Positions 1-9,737 of a DNA stretch of 64,000 bases are shown here, one piece after another. Each line of letters starts with the position of its first letter. Position 1 is the stretch's first letter. Origin of the DNA: Cohnella abietis. Lineage in GTDB: Bacteria; Bacillota; Bacilli; Paenibacillales; Paenibacillaceae. The stretch covers positions 1,517,501 to 1,581,500 of the forward strand of contig NZ_AP019400.1 of the NCBI RefSeq assembly GCF_004295585.1, read 5' to 3'. The notes beneath the pieces are model-generated. The model searched no databases. It was given only the letters and a program-made list of their open reading frames with translations, and was not told where the DNA came from. The position numbers were made by a program, and so were the translations under genes.

Positions 1-1
1 G

Positions 2-106
2 AACTTACCTGGAGATCCTAAGGGCGTTCATGAGCATTTGATGGCGGTAATGGACGTTCTACCAGAAGCATTGGATCAGGTAAAAGGATTGCGTGGGGAG
101 CAGTAG
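2..106 (+). CDS. C-terminal end of a molybdenum cofactor biosynthesis protein (MogA/MoaB type), cut by window edge
   Basis: Only the last 34 codons are inside the window, ending at a TAG. The visible peptide contains NLPGDPKGV followed by an amphipathic helix with the pattern H-x2-LMAVMDVLPEAL. That matches the conserved end of MogA/MoaB molybdopterin adenylyltransferases, in which a PG-(S/N/D)-P-K-(A/G)-V segment precedes a terminal helix. These cytosolic enzymes adenylylate molybdopterin before molybdate insertion. Its position just before tatAC fits, because many molybdoenzymes are exported folded by the Tat system. Assignment rests on a short C-terminal stretch, so MogA and MoaB cannot be told apart. 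Confidence 0.7.
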   Translation, partial: NLPGDPKGVHEHLMAVMDVLPEALDQVKGLRGEQ

Positions 107-200
107 ATAACAGCTTCCTAGTTTCTTTCGTGGCAAGGAATAATGCTTATTAGTCCGCTATGTTAAGTGAACAGAATGCTACCTGGATTTAGACATATAA

Positions 201-220
201 TTGTCAATGATAATGACTAT
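201..220. promoter_or_regulatory. Fur-box-like dyad upstream of tatA
   Basis: The stretch TTGTCAATGATAATGACTAT contains a complete TGATAAT half site of the 7-1-7 Fur consensus and a GTCA...TGAC dyad. The second half site is poor. Iron control would be plausible if the Tat system exports an iron-linked substrate, as TatAyCy does in Bacillus subtilis, but no such substrate is visible here. Weak call. Confidence 0.22.
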
Positions 221-414
221 TTCCTGTAACAAGGGTATGATATGATACTGATACTGGGCGGAATGCCGGTAGTTGCCGACGATGAAACCTTATATTTCTA
301 TCGATGTTTTTTGCCGAGAAATTTGGCTGGATATACCGTAATAAAGGAACATATTATCGAAATGGTCTGCGACAGATTATGCCGTCGCTAGAACTGGGAA
401 ACGGAGGTTTATTT

Positions 415-645
415 ATGTCAGGAATTGGTGCTTCGGGTATGATTTTACTCGTAATCGTTGCTTTGCTGCTGTTCGGACCGAACAAGCTACCTGAATTGGG
501 AAGAGCATTCGGACGCACGCTCCGTGAGTTCAAGAAGGGCGCTAATGAGCTGATGGATGATACTAAGGAACGTCCAGCAGCAAACCGCGTGGAAGTGTCA
601 TCGGAAGATACACAGCCGAAAGCTGAACGACGTCTGCCTGAATAA
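415..645 (+). CDS. tatA: Sec-independent protein translocase subunit TatA
   Basis: A 76-residue protein with the standard TatA layout: a short polar N-terminus, one membrane segment at about residues 6-21, the hinge FGPNKLPELGRAFG, an amphipathic helix to about residue 45 and a charged, disordered tail. TatA oligomerises in the cytoplasmic membrane to let folded twin-arginine proteins pass, working with TatC encoded next. The ATG at 415 is chosen because a strong GGAGG (403-407) sits seven bases upstream. A longer in-frame reading from 304 lacks a ribosome site and would add an untypical 37-residue extension. No tatB is present, as expected for Firmicutes minimal TatAC systems. Confidence 0.93.
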   Translation: MSGIGASGMILLVIVALLLFGPNKLPELGRAFGRTLREFKKGANELMDDTKERPAANRVEVSSEDTQPKAERRLPE

Positions 646-665
646 GGTATGAACATTACACAAAA

Positions 666-714
666 AGGGGCTGTCCCTCATCGCAGATGAATCATTTGCG
701 AAAGGGGCAGCCCT
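666..714 (+). terminator. Hairpin between tatA and tatC, possible attenuator
   Basis: The arms AGGGGCTGTCCCT and AGGGGCAGCCCT pair with one bulge, and an inner TCGCA/TGCGA extends the stem. The tail is GTTGTTG rather than a pure T run, so it is at best a leaky terminator or an mRNA end-stabilising hairpin. Either would favour more TatA than TatC, the ratio the complex needs. Confidence 0.4.
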
Positions 715-738
715 GTTGTTGCATGGAGGCGAATAAGG

Positions 739-1515
739 ATGAAGGATAGTTCAAGTGCTCGGCAGGATGAAAACTGGATGCCGATAATGGAGCATTTAGG
801 TGAGCTACGTAAAAGAATTATATACTGTTTAATTGTATTTGTACTTGGACTGGTCGGAGGCTTATTCGGTGCCCAGCCTGTCTTTGATTATTTAGTTGCT
901 GCAGCCCCTACGGAAAATCTTAAGCTAAATGTGTTTTCTCCTTGGGATGCGATTGGCTTATATATGAAATTTGCCATTATCATTTCTTTTATTCTGGCCA
1001 TTCCCCATACGATGTTCCAATTGTGGGCATTTGTGCGTCCCGCGCTCGGGAAACAAGAGCAGAGAGCGACGCTACGCTATGTTCCATGGGCCTTAGTCAT
1101 GTTTCTAATCGGACTTGCGTTTTCCTATTTCGTCGTTTTTCCGATGGCCTATTTGTTTACAGAGAAAATTACCGAGACTATGGGACTAGAACAAACCTAT
1201 GGAGTAGCGCAATACTTCGCCTTTTTGTTCAACATTCTCATTCCTATTTCCTTGCTGTTCGAGCTACCGCTTGTCATTCTGTTCTTAAGTCGGATAGGTA
1301 TTGTGACCCCGGATCTTCTCAAAAGGATTCGTAAGGTTGCATGGTTTGTCCTAATCATAATTGGAGTAATGATTACTCCGCCCGATGTCGTTTCGGATTT
1401 ATTAGTGGCAGTTCCACTGATTCTGCTTTATGAATTAAGCGTACTTTTGTCAAGAATAGCTTACGGCAAACGAATGAAAGCACGTGAGAAAAGAGAACTA
1501 GAGGATTCAGAATAA
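739..1515 (+). CDS. tatC: Sec-independent protein translocase subunit TatC
   Basis: A 258-residue membrane protein with six predicted transmembrane segments. The N-terminal cytoplasmic motif MEHLGELRKRI (about residues 17-27) and the segment FELPLVILFLSRIGIVTP (about 178-195) are TatC hallmarks. TatC recognises the twin-arginine signal peptide and recruits TatA. The C-terminus is a short basic tail. It follows tatA by 93 bp, a gap that holds a hairpin, so the two are probably one operon with differential expression. The length is normal for Firmicutes TatC. No ribosome site is perfect, but GGAGG at 725-729 is suitably placed for the ATG at 739. Confidence 0.95.
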   Translation: MKDSSSARQDENWMPIMEHLGELRKRIIYCLIVFVLGLVGGLFGAQPVFDYLVAAAPTENLKLNVFSPWDAIGLYMKFAIIISFILAIPHTMFQLWAFVRPALGKQEQRATLRYVPWALVMFLIGLAFSYFVVFPMAYLFTEKITETMGLEQTYGVAQYFAFLFNILIPISLLFELPLVILFLSRIGIVTPDLLKRIRKVAWFVLIIIGVMITPPDVVSDLLVAVPLILLYELSVLLSRIAYGKRMKAREKRELEDSE

Positions 1516-1665
1516 GAACTAGTCCTTTCCTACTGAACCCAAAAACAAAACCTTCCATAAAGAAGCAGAATGTGTCAAATTTCGTATTCCAAATGCCGAA
1601 ATTATGGTACACTTGTCTCAGGTAAGGGCTTACATGTTCAGGGACAATTAGGGAGGGGCAAAGGC

Positions 1666-2937
1666 ATGCGTGATATGACCTTAGGTCGCAAAATTACGAT
1701 CGGTTATGTTGGGTTAATCGTGTTATTGGTTTTAGCATTTGTATTGTTATTAACAGGCATGGATCTAACGGATCATAAAGCCTTGTTCGTCGAAGTCATT
1801 ATTATTTTCGTTGTTTTGGCGGGTGGGGCTGGCTTTGGGTTAATGTGGCTAACGCGTAATTTGACCGAGTCTATTGGTGGGGTAACGTCTGCGTTGCGAA
1901 ATATCGCTTCCTCCGGCGGTGATTTAACAAGAAGAATACATATCCGTTCTACAGATGAGATGGGTGATCTCGCTAACGCGGCGAATCATATGCTTGACGG
2001 CCTGCAGAAGATGATGAAGGAGCTTCGCGATAGCACGGCTGAGCTAGCAGCTTCTGCTATTCAGCTTCAGCAGGGAGCAACCGAGAATGCTCGTGTGAGC
2101 AGTGAAGTGTCTAAAGCGGTAGAGAAGGTTGCGGCCGGCTCAGAGACACAGGTTGCCCAGTCGCAAGAAATTTCTGCAACGATGCAAGAAACACTGGATG
2201 GTTTGAATCAGGTAGCTTCAACGACTACCGGAGTATCTGACGCAGCCCAAACGACTGTTAGTCGTGCAGCAGCTGGCTCTGAATTGCTGCAATCAACGTC
2301 TGGAGAAATTGCTCAGGTTGAGAAGGCATTCCGCTCTTTGCAGGAAGTTGTTAGAGGCTTGAATCATAAGTCAGAAGAAGTACGTGAAGTCATCGGTTAC
2401 ATATCGGAAGTAGCGAATCAAACCAATTTGCTGGCGCTTAACGCAGCAATCGAAGCTGCTCGCGCAGGTGAGCATGGACGCGGCTTCGCAGTTGTTGCAG
2501 GAGAAATTCGTAAGCTTGCGGATCAGACGCAGCAATCTGCGGTTCAAATTGGAGATACCATTGGGACAATGTCTAGCGATATTGGCAAAGTGGCTACGAT
2601 GTTCGAGCAAAGCGCGAATCAAGTATTCTCGGCTGTGTCTGGTATGCAGAATGCAGAAGAGACATTCCGCGATATCGTTGATAAAGTCGGTCAGCTTAGC
2701 ACGAATATCGTTGATGTAGCAGCGTCTGTCGAGCAAATGTCTGCTGGAAGCACTTCCGTAGTGCAATCGATTCAGGATATCTCACGGATTACGGAGGAGA
2801 CTGCTTCCTTCACCGAGCAGGTTTCGGCAATGACTGAGCAGCAATTGTCCTCGACAGAGGAGATGGCACGAACTGCTGAGAATCTAAGCAGTATGGCTTC
2901 TCGTCTGAAAGGCTTGGTCGGTAATTTCAAGACATAA
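1666..2937 (+). CDS. Methyl-accepting chemotaxis protein without a periplasmic sensor domain
   Basis: A 423-residue chemoreceptor. Two membrane segments (about residues 10-32 and 39-62) are joined by only about six residues, so there is no extracellular ligand domain; sensing must come from the membrane, the cytoplasm or a partner. A HAMP domain follows (about 63-115), then a long coiled coil with the conserved signalling tip [21 protein letters not shown], which contacts CheA/CheW. The start at 1666 has GGGAGG at 1651-1656. A longer frame from 1570 has no ribosome site and no sensible N-terminus. It stands alone between tatC and groES and ends in its own terminator. Energy-taxis (Aer-like) sensing is possible but no PAS domain is present. 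Confidence 0.9.
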   Translation: MRDMTLGRKITIGYVGLIVLLVLAFVLLLTGMDLTDHKALFVEVIIIFVVLAGGAGFGLMWLTRNLTESIGGVTSALRNIASSGGDLTRRIHIRSTDEMGDLANAANHMLDGLQKMMKELRDSTAELAASAIQLQQGATENARVSSEVSKAVEKVAAGSETQVAQSQEISATMQETLDGLNQVASTTTGVSDAAQTTVSRAAAGSELLQSTSGEIAQVEKAFRSLQEVVRGLNHKSEEVREVIGYISEVANQTNLLALNAAIEAARAGEHGRGFAVVAGEIRKLADQTQQSAVQIGDTIGTMSSDIGKVATMFEQSANQVFSAVSGMQNAEETFRDIVDKVGQLSTNIVDVAASVEQMSAGSTSVVQSIQDISRITEETASFTEQVSAMTEQQLSSTEEMARTAENLSSMASRLKGLVGNFKT

Positions 2938-2985
2938 TGGTTTTCTTTTCTAACTAGAGTCTGCAATTGAACGAAAATAATAGCG

Positions 2986-3022
2986 ATGCGGATCCGCAAC
3001 AAATGCGGGTTCGCATTTTTTT
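2986..3022 (+). terminator. Intrinsic terminator after the chemoreceptor gene
   Basis: ATGCGGATCCGCA pairs with TGCGGGTTCGCAT, two mismatched central positions apart, followed by a run of seven T. This separates the chemoreceptor gene from the groESL promoter. Confidence 0.85.
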
Positions 3023-3044
3023 ATGTACATTTAACGCAAAGGAC

Positions 3045-3073
3045 TTGAAAAGCATCCGTAAAAACCGTATCAT
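3045..3073 (+). promoter_or_regulatory. SigmaA promoter of groESL
   Basis: TTGAAA (3045-3050) and TATCAT (3068-3073) are separated by 17 bp. The CIRCE operator begins 13 bp downstream, the standard arrangement in which HrcA blocks the vegetative promoter. Confidence 0.8.
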
Positions 3074-3085
3074 AGAAAATGGTTA

Positions 3086-3112
3086 TTAGCACTTAACACA
3101 AATGAGTGCTAA
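3086..3112 (+). promoter_or_regulatory. CIRCE operator (HrcA binding site)
   Basis: TTAGCACTT, a nine-base spacer, then GAGTGCTAA. This is the canonical 27-bp CIRCE inverted repeat with one change (last base of the left arm is T instead of C). It implies HrcA repression of groESL that is relieved by heat shock; hrcA itself is not in this window. Confidence 0.95.
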
Positions 3113-3168
3113 CAAGGAATGGCTTCAAGTTAAAAAACTTACACCTATTTAAGAAGGAGGCTATTTAC

Positions 3169-3453
3169 ATGATTAAACCTTTGGGTGACCGCGTTCTTGT
3201 AGAAGCGAACGCAAAAGAAGAAAAAACAATTAGCGGTATTGTATTGCCTGATAACGCTAAAGAAAAGCCGCAAGAAGGAACGATTATCGCGGTGGGTAGC
3301 GGAGCTTTAACTAAAGACGGTGAACGTATCGCGCTTGAAGTAAAAGAAGGCGACCGCGTTTTATTTTCCAAGTATGCAGGTACTGAAATCAAATATGAAG
3401 GTAAAGAATATTTGATTATGAAAGAAAGCGACATACACGCGATCGTTGGCTAA
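3169..3453 (+). CDS. groES: Co-chaperonin GroES
   Basis: A 94-residue GroES beginning [12 protein letters not shown], with the mobile-loop region around residues 16-33 ([12 protein letters not shown]) that docks onto GroEL. Family-typical length and sequence throughout. The ATG at 3169 has AGAAGGAGG at 3152-3160; the upstream in-frame ATG at 3106 lies within the CIRCE operator and is not used. It forms the lid of the folding chamber and is co-transcribed with groEL, 83 bp downstream, from the CIRCE-controlled promoter. Confidence 0.98.
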   Translation: MIKPLGDRVLVEANAKEEKTISGIVLPDNAKEKPQEGTIIAVGSGALTKDGERIALEVKEGDRVLFSKYAGTEIKYEGKEYLIMKESDIHAIVG

Positions 3454-3530
3454 GCTTTAGTTTAACGATTTAGACATAACGAAATAGACCGGAAACGGCA
3501 GCAAATAGTTTCAGATCTTAAGGAGGGTAA

Positions 3531-5162
<1,632 letters not shown>

Positions 5163-5229
5163 TAAGGGTGATAAACCCTTATGCATCAAGGGTTCTTCTG
5201 CGGAGGAACGTCGTTTGACAGTATTTAAT

Positions 5230-5280
5230 AAGAGGCTTCTCATGAGTTCAATCGAACTTATGGGAGGTCTCTTTGTTTTG
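5230..5280 (+). terminator. Terminator of the groESL operon
   Basis: A roughly 20-bp stem (5230-5249 with 5254-5273) containing several G-U pairs and a four-base loop, followed by TTTGTTTT. Confidence 0.8.
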
Positions 5281-5283
5281 TAA

Positions 5284-5326
5284 TGTAAAAGAAACCCGCC
5301 CCATTTGATAATAATGGTGGCGGGTT
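5284..5326 (-). terminator. Terminator of the YjcZ-like gene
   Basis: AACCCGCC (5293-5300) pairs with GGCGGGTT (5319-5326), and inner CCAT/ATGG extends the stem. On the minus strand it is followed by TCTTTT. It lies immediately after the stop of the small gene at 5332-5466. Confidence 0.7.
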
Positions 5327-5331
5327 GGAGC

Positions 5332-5466
5332 TTAGTAGCCTGCTTTGAGGATAATAACCAACAAGATAAATAGTACAAGTACGAACGCAGCGGCTTCCAT
5401 TCCGCCACTTGGTTTTACAACATTACAACAGTTTCCATACCCTGCTCCAGCAACTGGATAACTCAT
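5332..5466 (-). CDS. YjcZ-family small sporulation protein
   Basis: A 44-residue peptide beginning MSYPVAGAGYGNCCN and ending in a hydrophobic segment (about residues 26-40, FVLVLFILLVIIL) followed by KAGY. A Gly/Tyr/Cys-rich head plus a C-terminal FVLVLFILLVII-type membrane anchor is the signature of the YjcZ/YczN family, found in multiple small copies in Bacillus and Paenibacillus and linked to spores. AGGTGGTGA lies four to seven bases before the ATG, and a terminator follows the stop. Longer open frames across this region on the same strand are in other frames and lack these features. Function within the spore is not known. Confidence 0.75.
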   Translation of the reverse strand: MSYPVAGAGYGNCCNVVKPSGGMEAAAFVLVLFILLVIILKAGY

Positions 5467-5589
5467 AAAATCACCACCTAGCTTTTGTTTGAGATCATCT
5501 TATTACCGACTTAGCTTATGTATGGTTATTAATATGGTCAGTGCATTCGTACAGGACTGTTATTAATCCGCACTTGTACACGTTTAATG

Positions 5590-6136
5590 GGAGATGCACG
5601 AAATTATCGAGCAACGGGGTCTTGAGGGGGCACGATTGGCAGGAGATATACGAATATTTCGAGCAACGGGTTCATGAAAGGGCACGATTGGAAGGAGATG
5701 CACGAAATTATCGAGCAACGGGGTATTGAGGTGCACGATTGGAAGGAGATGTACGAAATTATCGAACAATGGGGTCAGGAGGGGGCACGATTGGAAGGAG
5801 ATGCACGAAATTATCGAACAATGTGGTCAGGAGGGGCACGATTGGAAGGAGATGCACGAATATTTCGAGCAACGGGTTCATGAGAGGACACAATTGGCAG
5901 GAGATGTACGAATATTTCGAGCAACGAGGTCAGGAGAAGGCACGATTGGAGTGAGATATACGAATATTTCGAGCAACGGGTTCATGAGAGGGCGCGATTG
6001 GAGTGAGATGTACGAAATTATCGAACAACGGGGTCTTGAGGGGGCACGATTAGCAGGAGATGTACGAAATTGTCTAGCAACGGAGTATAGAGAGGGCACG
6101 ATTGGCAGGAGATGTACGAATATTTCGAGCAACTGG
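5590..6136. repeat. Tandem-repeat array A, 52-bp unit, ten copies plus a partial one
   Basis: Units start at 5590, 5642, 5694, 5745, 5797, 5848, 5900, 5952, 6004, 6056 and 6108 (partial). The period is 52 bp, with two units of 51. A unit begins GGAGATGYACGAA and contains CAACGGGG and a terminal GGCACGATTGG. Two subtypes are interspersed: one with CGAAATTATCG, one with CGAATATTTCG. Short open frames run through it on both strands only because stops are rare in the unit; none has a credible start. The array fills the gap between the YjcZ-like gene and the M20 hydrolase. There are no spacers, so it is not a CRISPR. Confidence 0.95.
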
Positions 6137-6269
6137 AAAAGCCAACTATACAGCTGTTAGCTTGGTGCCGCAGGCTGCATAGCTGGCTTCAATTTGTTTT
6201 TGTGGTGTTCCAAACGATAAAGAGTTCCTAAGTGGAAAAAGCTTCTTCGATTAAGTATATTGACTAGGT

Positions 6270-7442
6270 TTAACGCACAGCCCCGAATTCTGCCTTAACC
6301 CGCTGTAATAGCTGTGCATCTGTTAGAACATCACAAGCTGTATAGGCAAGCATGGTTGCACCGAATACCATGGCCTTGTAAGCGGGATCGGTCTGTGCCG
6401 CATCGCGGAACTCTACTGTATGGAGCTCGTAAGGCTCGTTAACAACCTTGATGTAAGGGTGGATGACTGGACAGCGCAGGGACACGTTTCCAAGGTCCAA
6501 AGAGCCGTTATCATGACCCACTTGAATTTCCTCTACCGGAATCCCACTGGTGATCAGATTTGCTGTGAATGCCTCAGATAGGCTCTCGTTCGTACGTAAT
6601 TCATCATAGGAGTATTCGTAATTGCTGGTAGTTAGTCTGCAACCAGCTGCAATACCGGCTGCTTCGGCGCAGGCGTTTACCTTACGCACGAGCTCATTCG
6701 TGTATGCGCGTGAAGCAGATCTGACGTAGAACTGAGCAGCCGCATAGTCGGGAATAATGTTCGGTGCTTGTCCACCGTGAGAGATGATGCCGTGAATTCG
6801 GGCATCTTTTTTGGTTTGCTGCCGTAGAGCATTGATAGCGTTAAATAGAAGAATAACTGCATCTAGAGCATTAACTCCCTGATCTGGGTTTGCTGCAGCA
6901 TGTGCGGCTTTACCGTAGTATTCAAATAGCAACGCATCCATAGCAAGGGATGAACCGGATTTCTCATAAGTGTGGTAGGGATGCGCCATAATCGCAATAT
7001 CGCAATCATCGAACAAACCTGCCTCTGTCATGTCAATCTTCGCGCCCTTCGTTTCCTCAGCAGGCGTTCCATATACTCGAATAGTTCCGCCCGTTGTATC
7101 TGCAATAGCTCTTAACCCGGCTGCTGCACCTAGCGCCATCGTGCATATGAGGTGATGACCGCAAGCATGCCCAAGCTCTGGAAGGGCATCGTACTCTGCG
7201 AGTAAGCCGATTATAGGTCCAGGCCTAGCAGAACGATATTCGGCAATGAAGGCTGTTTCCAAGCCAAGAATCCCTCTTTCAACTTGGAACCCCAGTGCTT
7301 CTAGCTCGGAGGTAAGTAAGGCGGAGGCTTGTTTCTCCTCATGCCCTAGCTCTGGATGAGCCCCGATAAATGTAGCAATCTCGATTAAACGGGATGAGAA
7401 GCCTTGAATTGTTTCGTGAATCGTTATTTTTAAGTCGGCCAT
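6270..7442 (-). CDS. M20 family amidohydrolase/dipeptidase (AbgB/PM20D2-like)
   Basis: A 390-residue metal-dependent hydrolase. The metal-binding segment AEYDALPELGHACGHH (about residues 80-95) and GTPAEETKG (about 127-135) hold the His, Asp and Glu residues expected of the M20 fold, which carries a lid domain inserted in the middle. The GHACGHH form is shared with p-aminobenzoyl-glutamate hydrolase AbgB and PM20D2-type enzymes that cleave amide bonds of small amino-acid conjugates. ATG at 7442 is preferred because AAAGGAG lies nine bases upstream; the frame extends 22 codons further without a ribosome site. Divergent from the oxidoreductase at 7652. Substrate cannot be deduced. Confidence 0.85.
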   Translation of the reverse strand: MADLKITIHETIQGFSSRLIEIATFIGAHPELGHEEKQASALLTSELEALGFQVERGILGLETAFIAEYRSARPGPIIGLLAEYDALPELGHACGHHLICTMALGAAAGLRAIADTTGGTIRVYGTPAEETKGAKIDMTEAGLFDDCDIAIMAHPYHTYEKSGSSLAMDALLFEYYGKAAHAAANPDQGVNALDAVILLFNAINALRQQTKKDARIHGIISHGGQAPNIIPDYAAAQFYVRSASRAYTNELVRKVNACAEAAGIAAGCRLTTSNYEYSYDELRTNESLSEAFTANLITSGIPVEEIQVGHDNGSLDLGNVSLRCPVIHPYIKVVNEPYELHTVEFRDAAQTDPAYKAMVFGATMLAYTACDVLTDAQLLQRVKAEFGAVR

Positions 7443-7651
7443 ATTGTGGACTCCTTTAATAGTTAAGTATCTCTGTAACACTATCGTATCCGTTCTAAGG
7501 GTGGACAAGCAAGCAAACTTCTATTTATAGCTTACAATGTCGTAATTTTATAGTTTAAATGGCACTGAAACTCATTATAAACAAGGAATAAGTTGTGTAA
7601 TCTTGAAGTGTTGTCGTATATTTTAAGTTAACCAGCCAAGGAGGCTACCTC

Positions 7652-8638
7652 ATGATTAGAATAGGAAAAATTAGTTACTGGCACGTTCACGCAGATGATT
7701 ACACTCGTCAAGCATTAGCTAACCCATCCACTGAATTGGCGGCAGTATGGGATGAGGAGTCTGAAAGAGGAATTAAGAAGGCTGCTGAATACGGCGTTCC
7801 TTATTATGCTTCACTTGATGAAATGCTGGCACGGGATGATATCGATGCAGTTATCGTAGATGCCCCAACGAATATTCATCATGAGGTTATTATTAAAGCC
7901 GCTAAAGCGGGTAAGCATATTTTTACTGAAAAAGTAATCGCACCAACAAATAAGGAAGTTACGGATATTGTTTCTGAAATTAAGCAAGCAGGAGTGAAGT
8001 TTGGGGTTTCATTACCTCGTCTCTATACGGCATCTACACAAATCGTTAATAAGGTCATCCAAGAAGGAACATTGGGAAAACTGACGCTTGCACGTGTACG
8101 CTTGTCCCATAACGGAGCGATTGCTGATTGGCTGCCCTCTCATTTCTATTCCAAGGAGCAGTGCGGTGGCGGAGCCTTGATAGATCTTGGCTGCCACCCG
8201 ATGTATCTTGTTAGGCAGTTTCTAGGCATGCCGGACAGCGTAAGTGCTAGCTTCGGCTATGTAACGGGTAAAGAAGTAGAAGATAATGCGGTTGCTGTGC
8301 TTCAATATGCCAATGGAGCGCTAGGAATCGTCGAGGCAGGCTTCGTGAACAGTCATTCTCCTTTTTGTATCGAGCTGCACGGAACGGAAGGAACATTATT
8401 GATTGGATTTCCAGATGAGACTCCAATCATACGTAGTAACAACGGAATACCTGAATGGGAGAAGCTTGATAAGGGACAAGATGTCACTATGGCATTCGAC
8501 CAATGGGTAGCACATATTGAGAATGGAACAGAAGCAACAGACAATGTAAATATAGCGATTGATCTTACCCGGTTAATGGAGGCCTCTACGCGTTCGGTAG
8601 CAGAAGGCCGTCCGATCCGCATCGATGAATTAGCTTAA
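7652..8638 (+). CDS. Gfo/Idh/MocA family NAD(P)-dependent oxidoreductase
   Basis: A 328-residue protein with an N-terminal Rossmann domain and the family motif FTEKVIAPTN (about residues 90-99), an EKP-type catalytic lysine region written here as EKV. A C-terminal alpha/beta domain contains GGGALIDLGCHPMY (about 174-187), where the conserved histidine lies. Such enzymes oxidise or epimerise sugars, inositols or related polyols. An AAGGAGG precedes the ATG. First of three clustered genes (this one, an AraC regulator, a second Gfo/Idh/MocA enzyme), suggesting a small sugar or inositol pathway. The substitution of Pro by Val in EKP is a deviation worth noting. Confidence 0.88.
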   Translation: MIRIGKISYWHVHADDYTRQALANPSTELAAVWDEESERGIKKAAEYGVPYYASLDEMLARDDIDAVIVDAPTNIHHEVIIKAAKAGKHIFTEKVIAPTNKEVTDIVSEIKQAGVKFGVSLPRLYTASTQIVNKVIQEGTLGKLTLARVRLSHNGAIADWLPSHFYSKEQCGGGALIDLGCHPMYLVRQFLGMPDSVSASFGYVTGKEVEDNAVAVLQYANGALGIVEAGFVNSHSPFCIELHGTEGTLLIGFPDETPIIRSNNGIPEWEKLDKGQDVTMAFDQWVAHIENGTEATDNVNIAIDLTRLMEASTRSVAEGRPIRIDELA

Positions 8639-8681
8639 TTAAACCGGAATAAGGAATGGCAACACGAGAAGAGGGATGGGC

Positions 8682-9737
8682 ATGGCGGAAGAAGAGAAGG
8701 GAACACGAGATAGCGGGATAAAGAAGCATCAGGAGAGAAAGTCAGCCGGAAGTCCCGGCTCCTTTCCTTATGCCCGGATGCTTGATAAGCAAGATGCGCT
8801 GGATCGCCTGGATTTGCAATTCCGCTGGGGCTCGTACGGAATTCGTGTGCTGCGCTGTCATCTTGCAGCGTTCCCGCCCGGATGTATTATCAATTTTCAT
8901 AAGCACTCTGAATACGAATTGCATTATATTGCAAAGGGCAAGGGAAAGGTTATTCTTGTCGATCAAACCTATGATCTTCATGAAGGATTGTTTTATTTAA
9001 CCGGCCCTGACCTTGTCCATTACCAAGAGTCAGATCTGGAAGAGCCGATGCACGAGCTTTGCTTGCATTTGGATATTGTACCTTTGGACGGAACACTTGA
9101 GGACAATAGCTGGGGAGACGTGCTTGAAGCGAATGAGGCTCAGGAATGCATTGCCGCTCTTCAACGCATACCAGCTATCCCTTTTGTCGATCGGTTCCAT
9201 GCCATGAATGGATTTCTAGATGCGTTTCGTATTTGGGAGGATCAGCCTTCCGGGTTTTATACCTTGATTAAGCAGGCCATCGTTCAAATTCTTCTGCGAA
9301 CGACTCGCGTATTTGACGATCCGGATGGAAAGTCGGGAATGCCGGAACGAGATATGAATTTTCACCGGTATCAGCTTGCTACGCAATACATTCAAGATAA
9401 TGAAGGCTTGCCGATTTCCTTAGAGCAGGTTGCCGAATCAATCAGTATTAGTCCGAGGCAGCTGCAACGAATATTTCGTAGCGAAGGGCAGACGACCTTT
9501 AGCGATTATTTAGAGCATGTTCGTCTAACTAGTATTTGCTCCGAGCTGATCCACACGGACAGATCGATAGAGGAAATCGCGTTAAGCCATGGGTATGCGA
9601 ACCCGAACTACTTGTATCTCGTCTTCAAAAGCAAATATGAAATTACGCCTACGAGCTATCGCAGGATGCATACGGTTGATGCTAACGCAAAGATAAATAC
9701 TATATTCAGAGAGAAGGCAGAGAATCATCATGAGTAA
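8682..9737 (+). CDS. AraC-family transcriptional regulator with cupin sensor
   Basis: About 351 residues. The N-terminal half is an AraC-type cupin barrel (INFHKHSEYELHYIAKGKG at about 70-90), the usual site for a small-molecule ligand. The C-terminal 100 residues form a double helix-turn-helix (SLEQVAESISISPRQLQRIF and a second copy ending YLYLVFKSKYEITPTSYRR). AGAAGAGGG (8667-8675) better fits the ATG at 8682 than the ATG at 8676. Its last eight bases overlap the next gene, so the three genes around it are translated as one operon. It probably controls the neighbouring oxidoreductases in response to their substrate. Confidence 0.88.
   Translation: MAEEEKGTRDSGIKKHQERKSAGSPGSFPYARMLDKQDALDRLDLQFRWGSYGIRVLRCHLAAFPPGCIINFHKHSEYELHYIAKGKGKVILVDQTYDLHEGLFYLTGPDLVHYQESDLEEPMHELCLHLDIVPLDGTLEDNSWGDVLEANEAQECIAALQRIPAIPFVDRFHAMNGFLDAFRIWEDQPSGFYTLIKQAIVQILLRTTRVFDDPDGKSGMPERDMNFHRYQLATQYIQDNEGLPISLEQVAESISISPRQLQRIFRSEGQTTFSDYLEHVRLTSICSELIHTDRSIEEIALSHGYANPNYLYLVFKSKYEITPTSYRRMHTVDANAKINTIFREKAENHHE

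Noticed and set aside
5541..6160. Several 60-144 codon frames over array A
   Set aside because: They lie in all frames of a 52-bp repeat, start inside the repeat and lack start signals.
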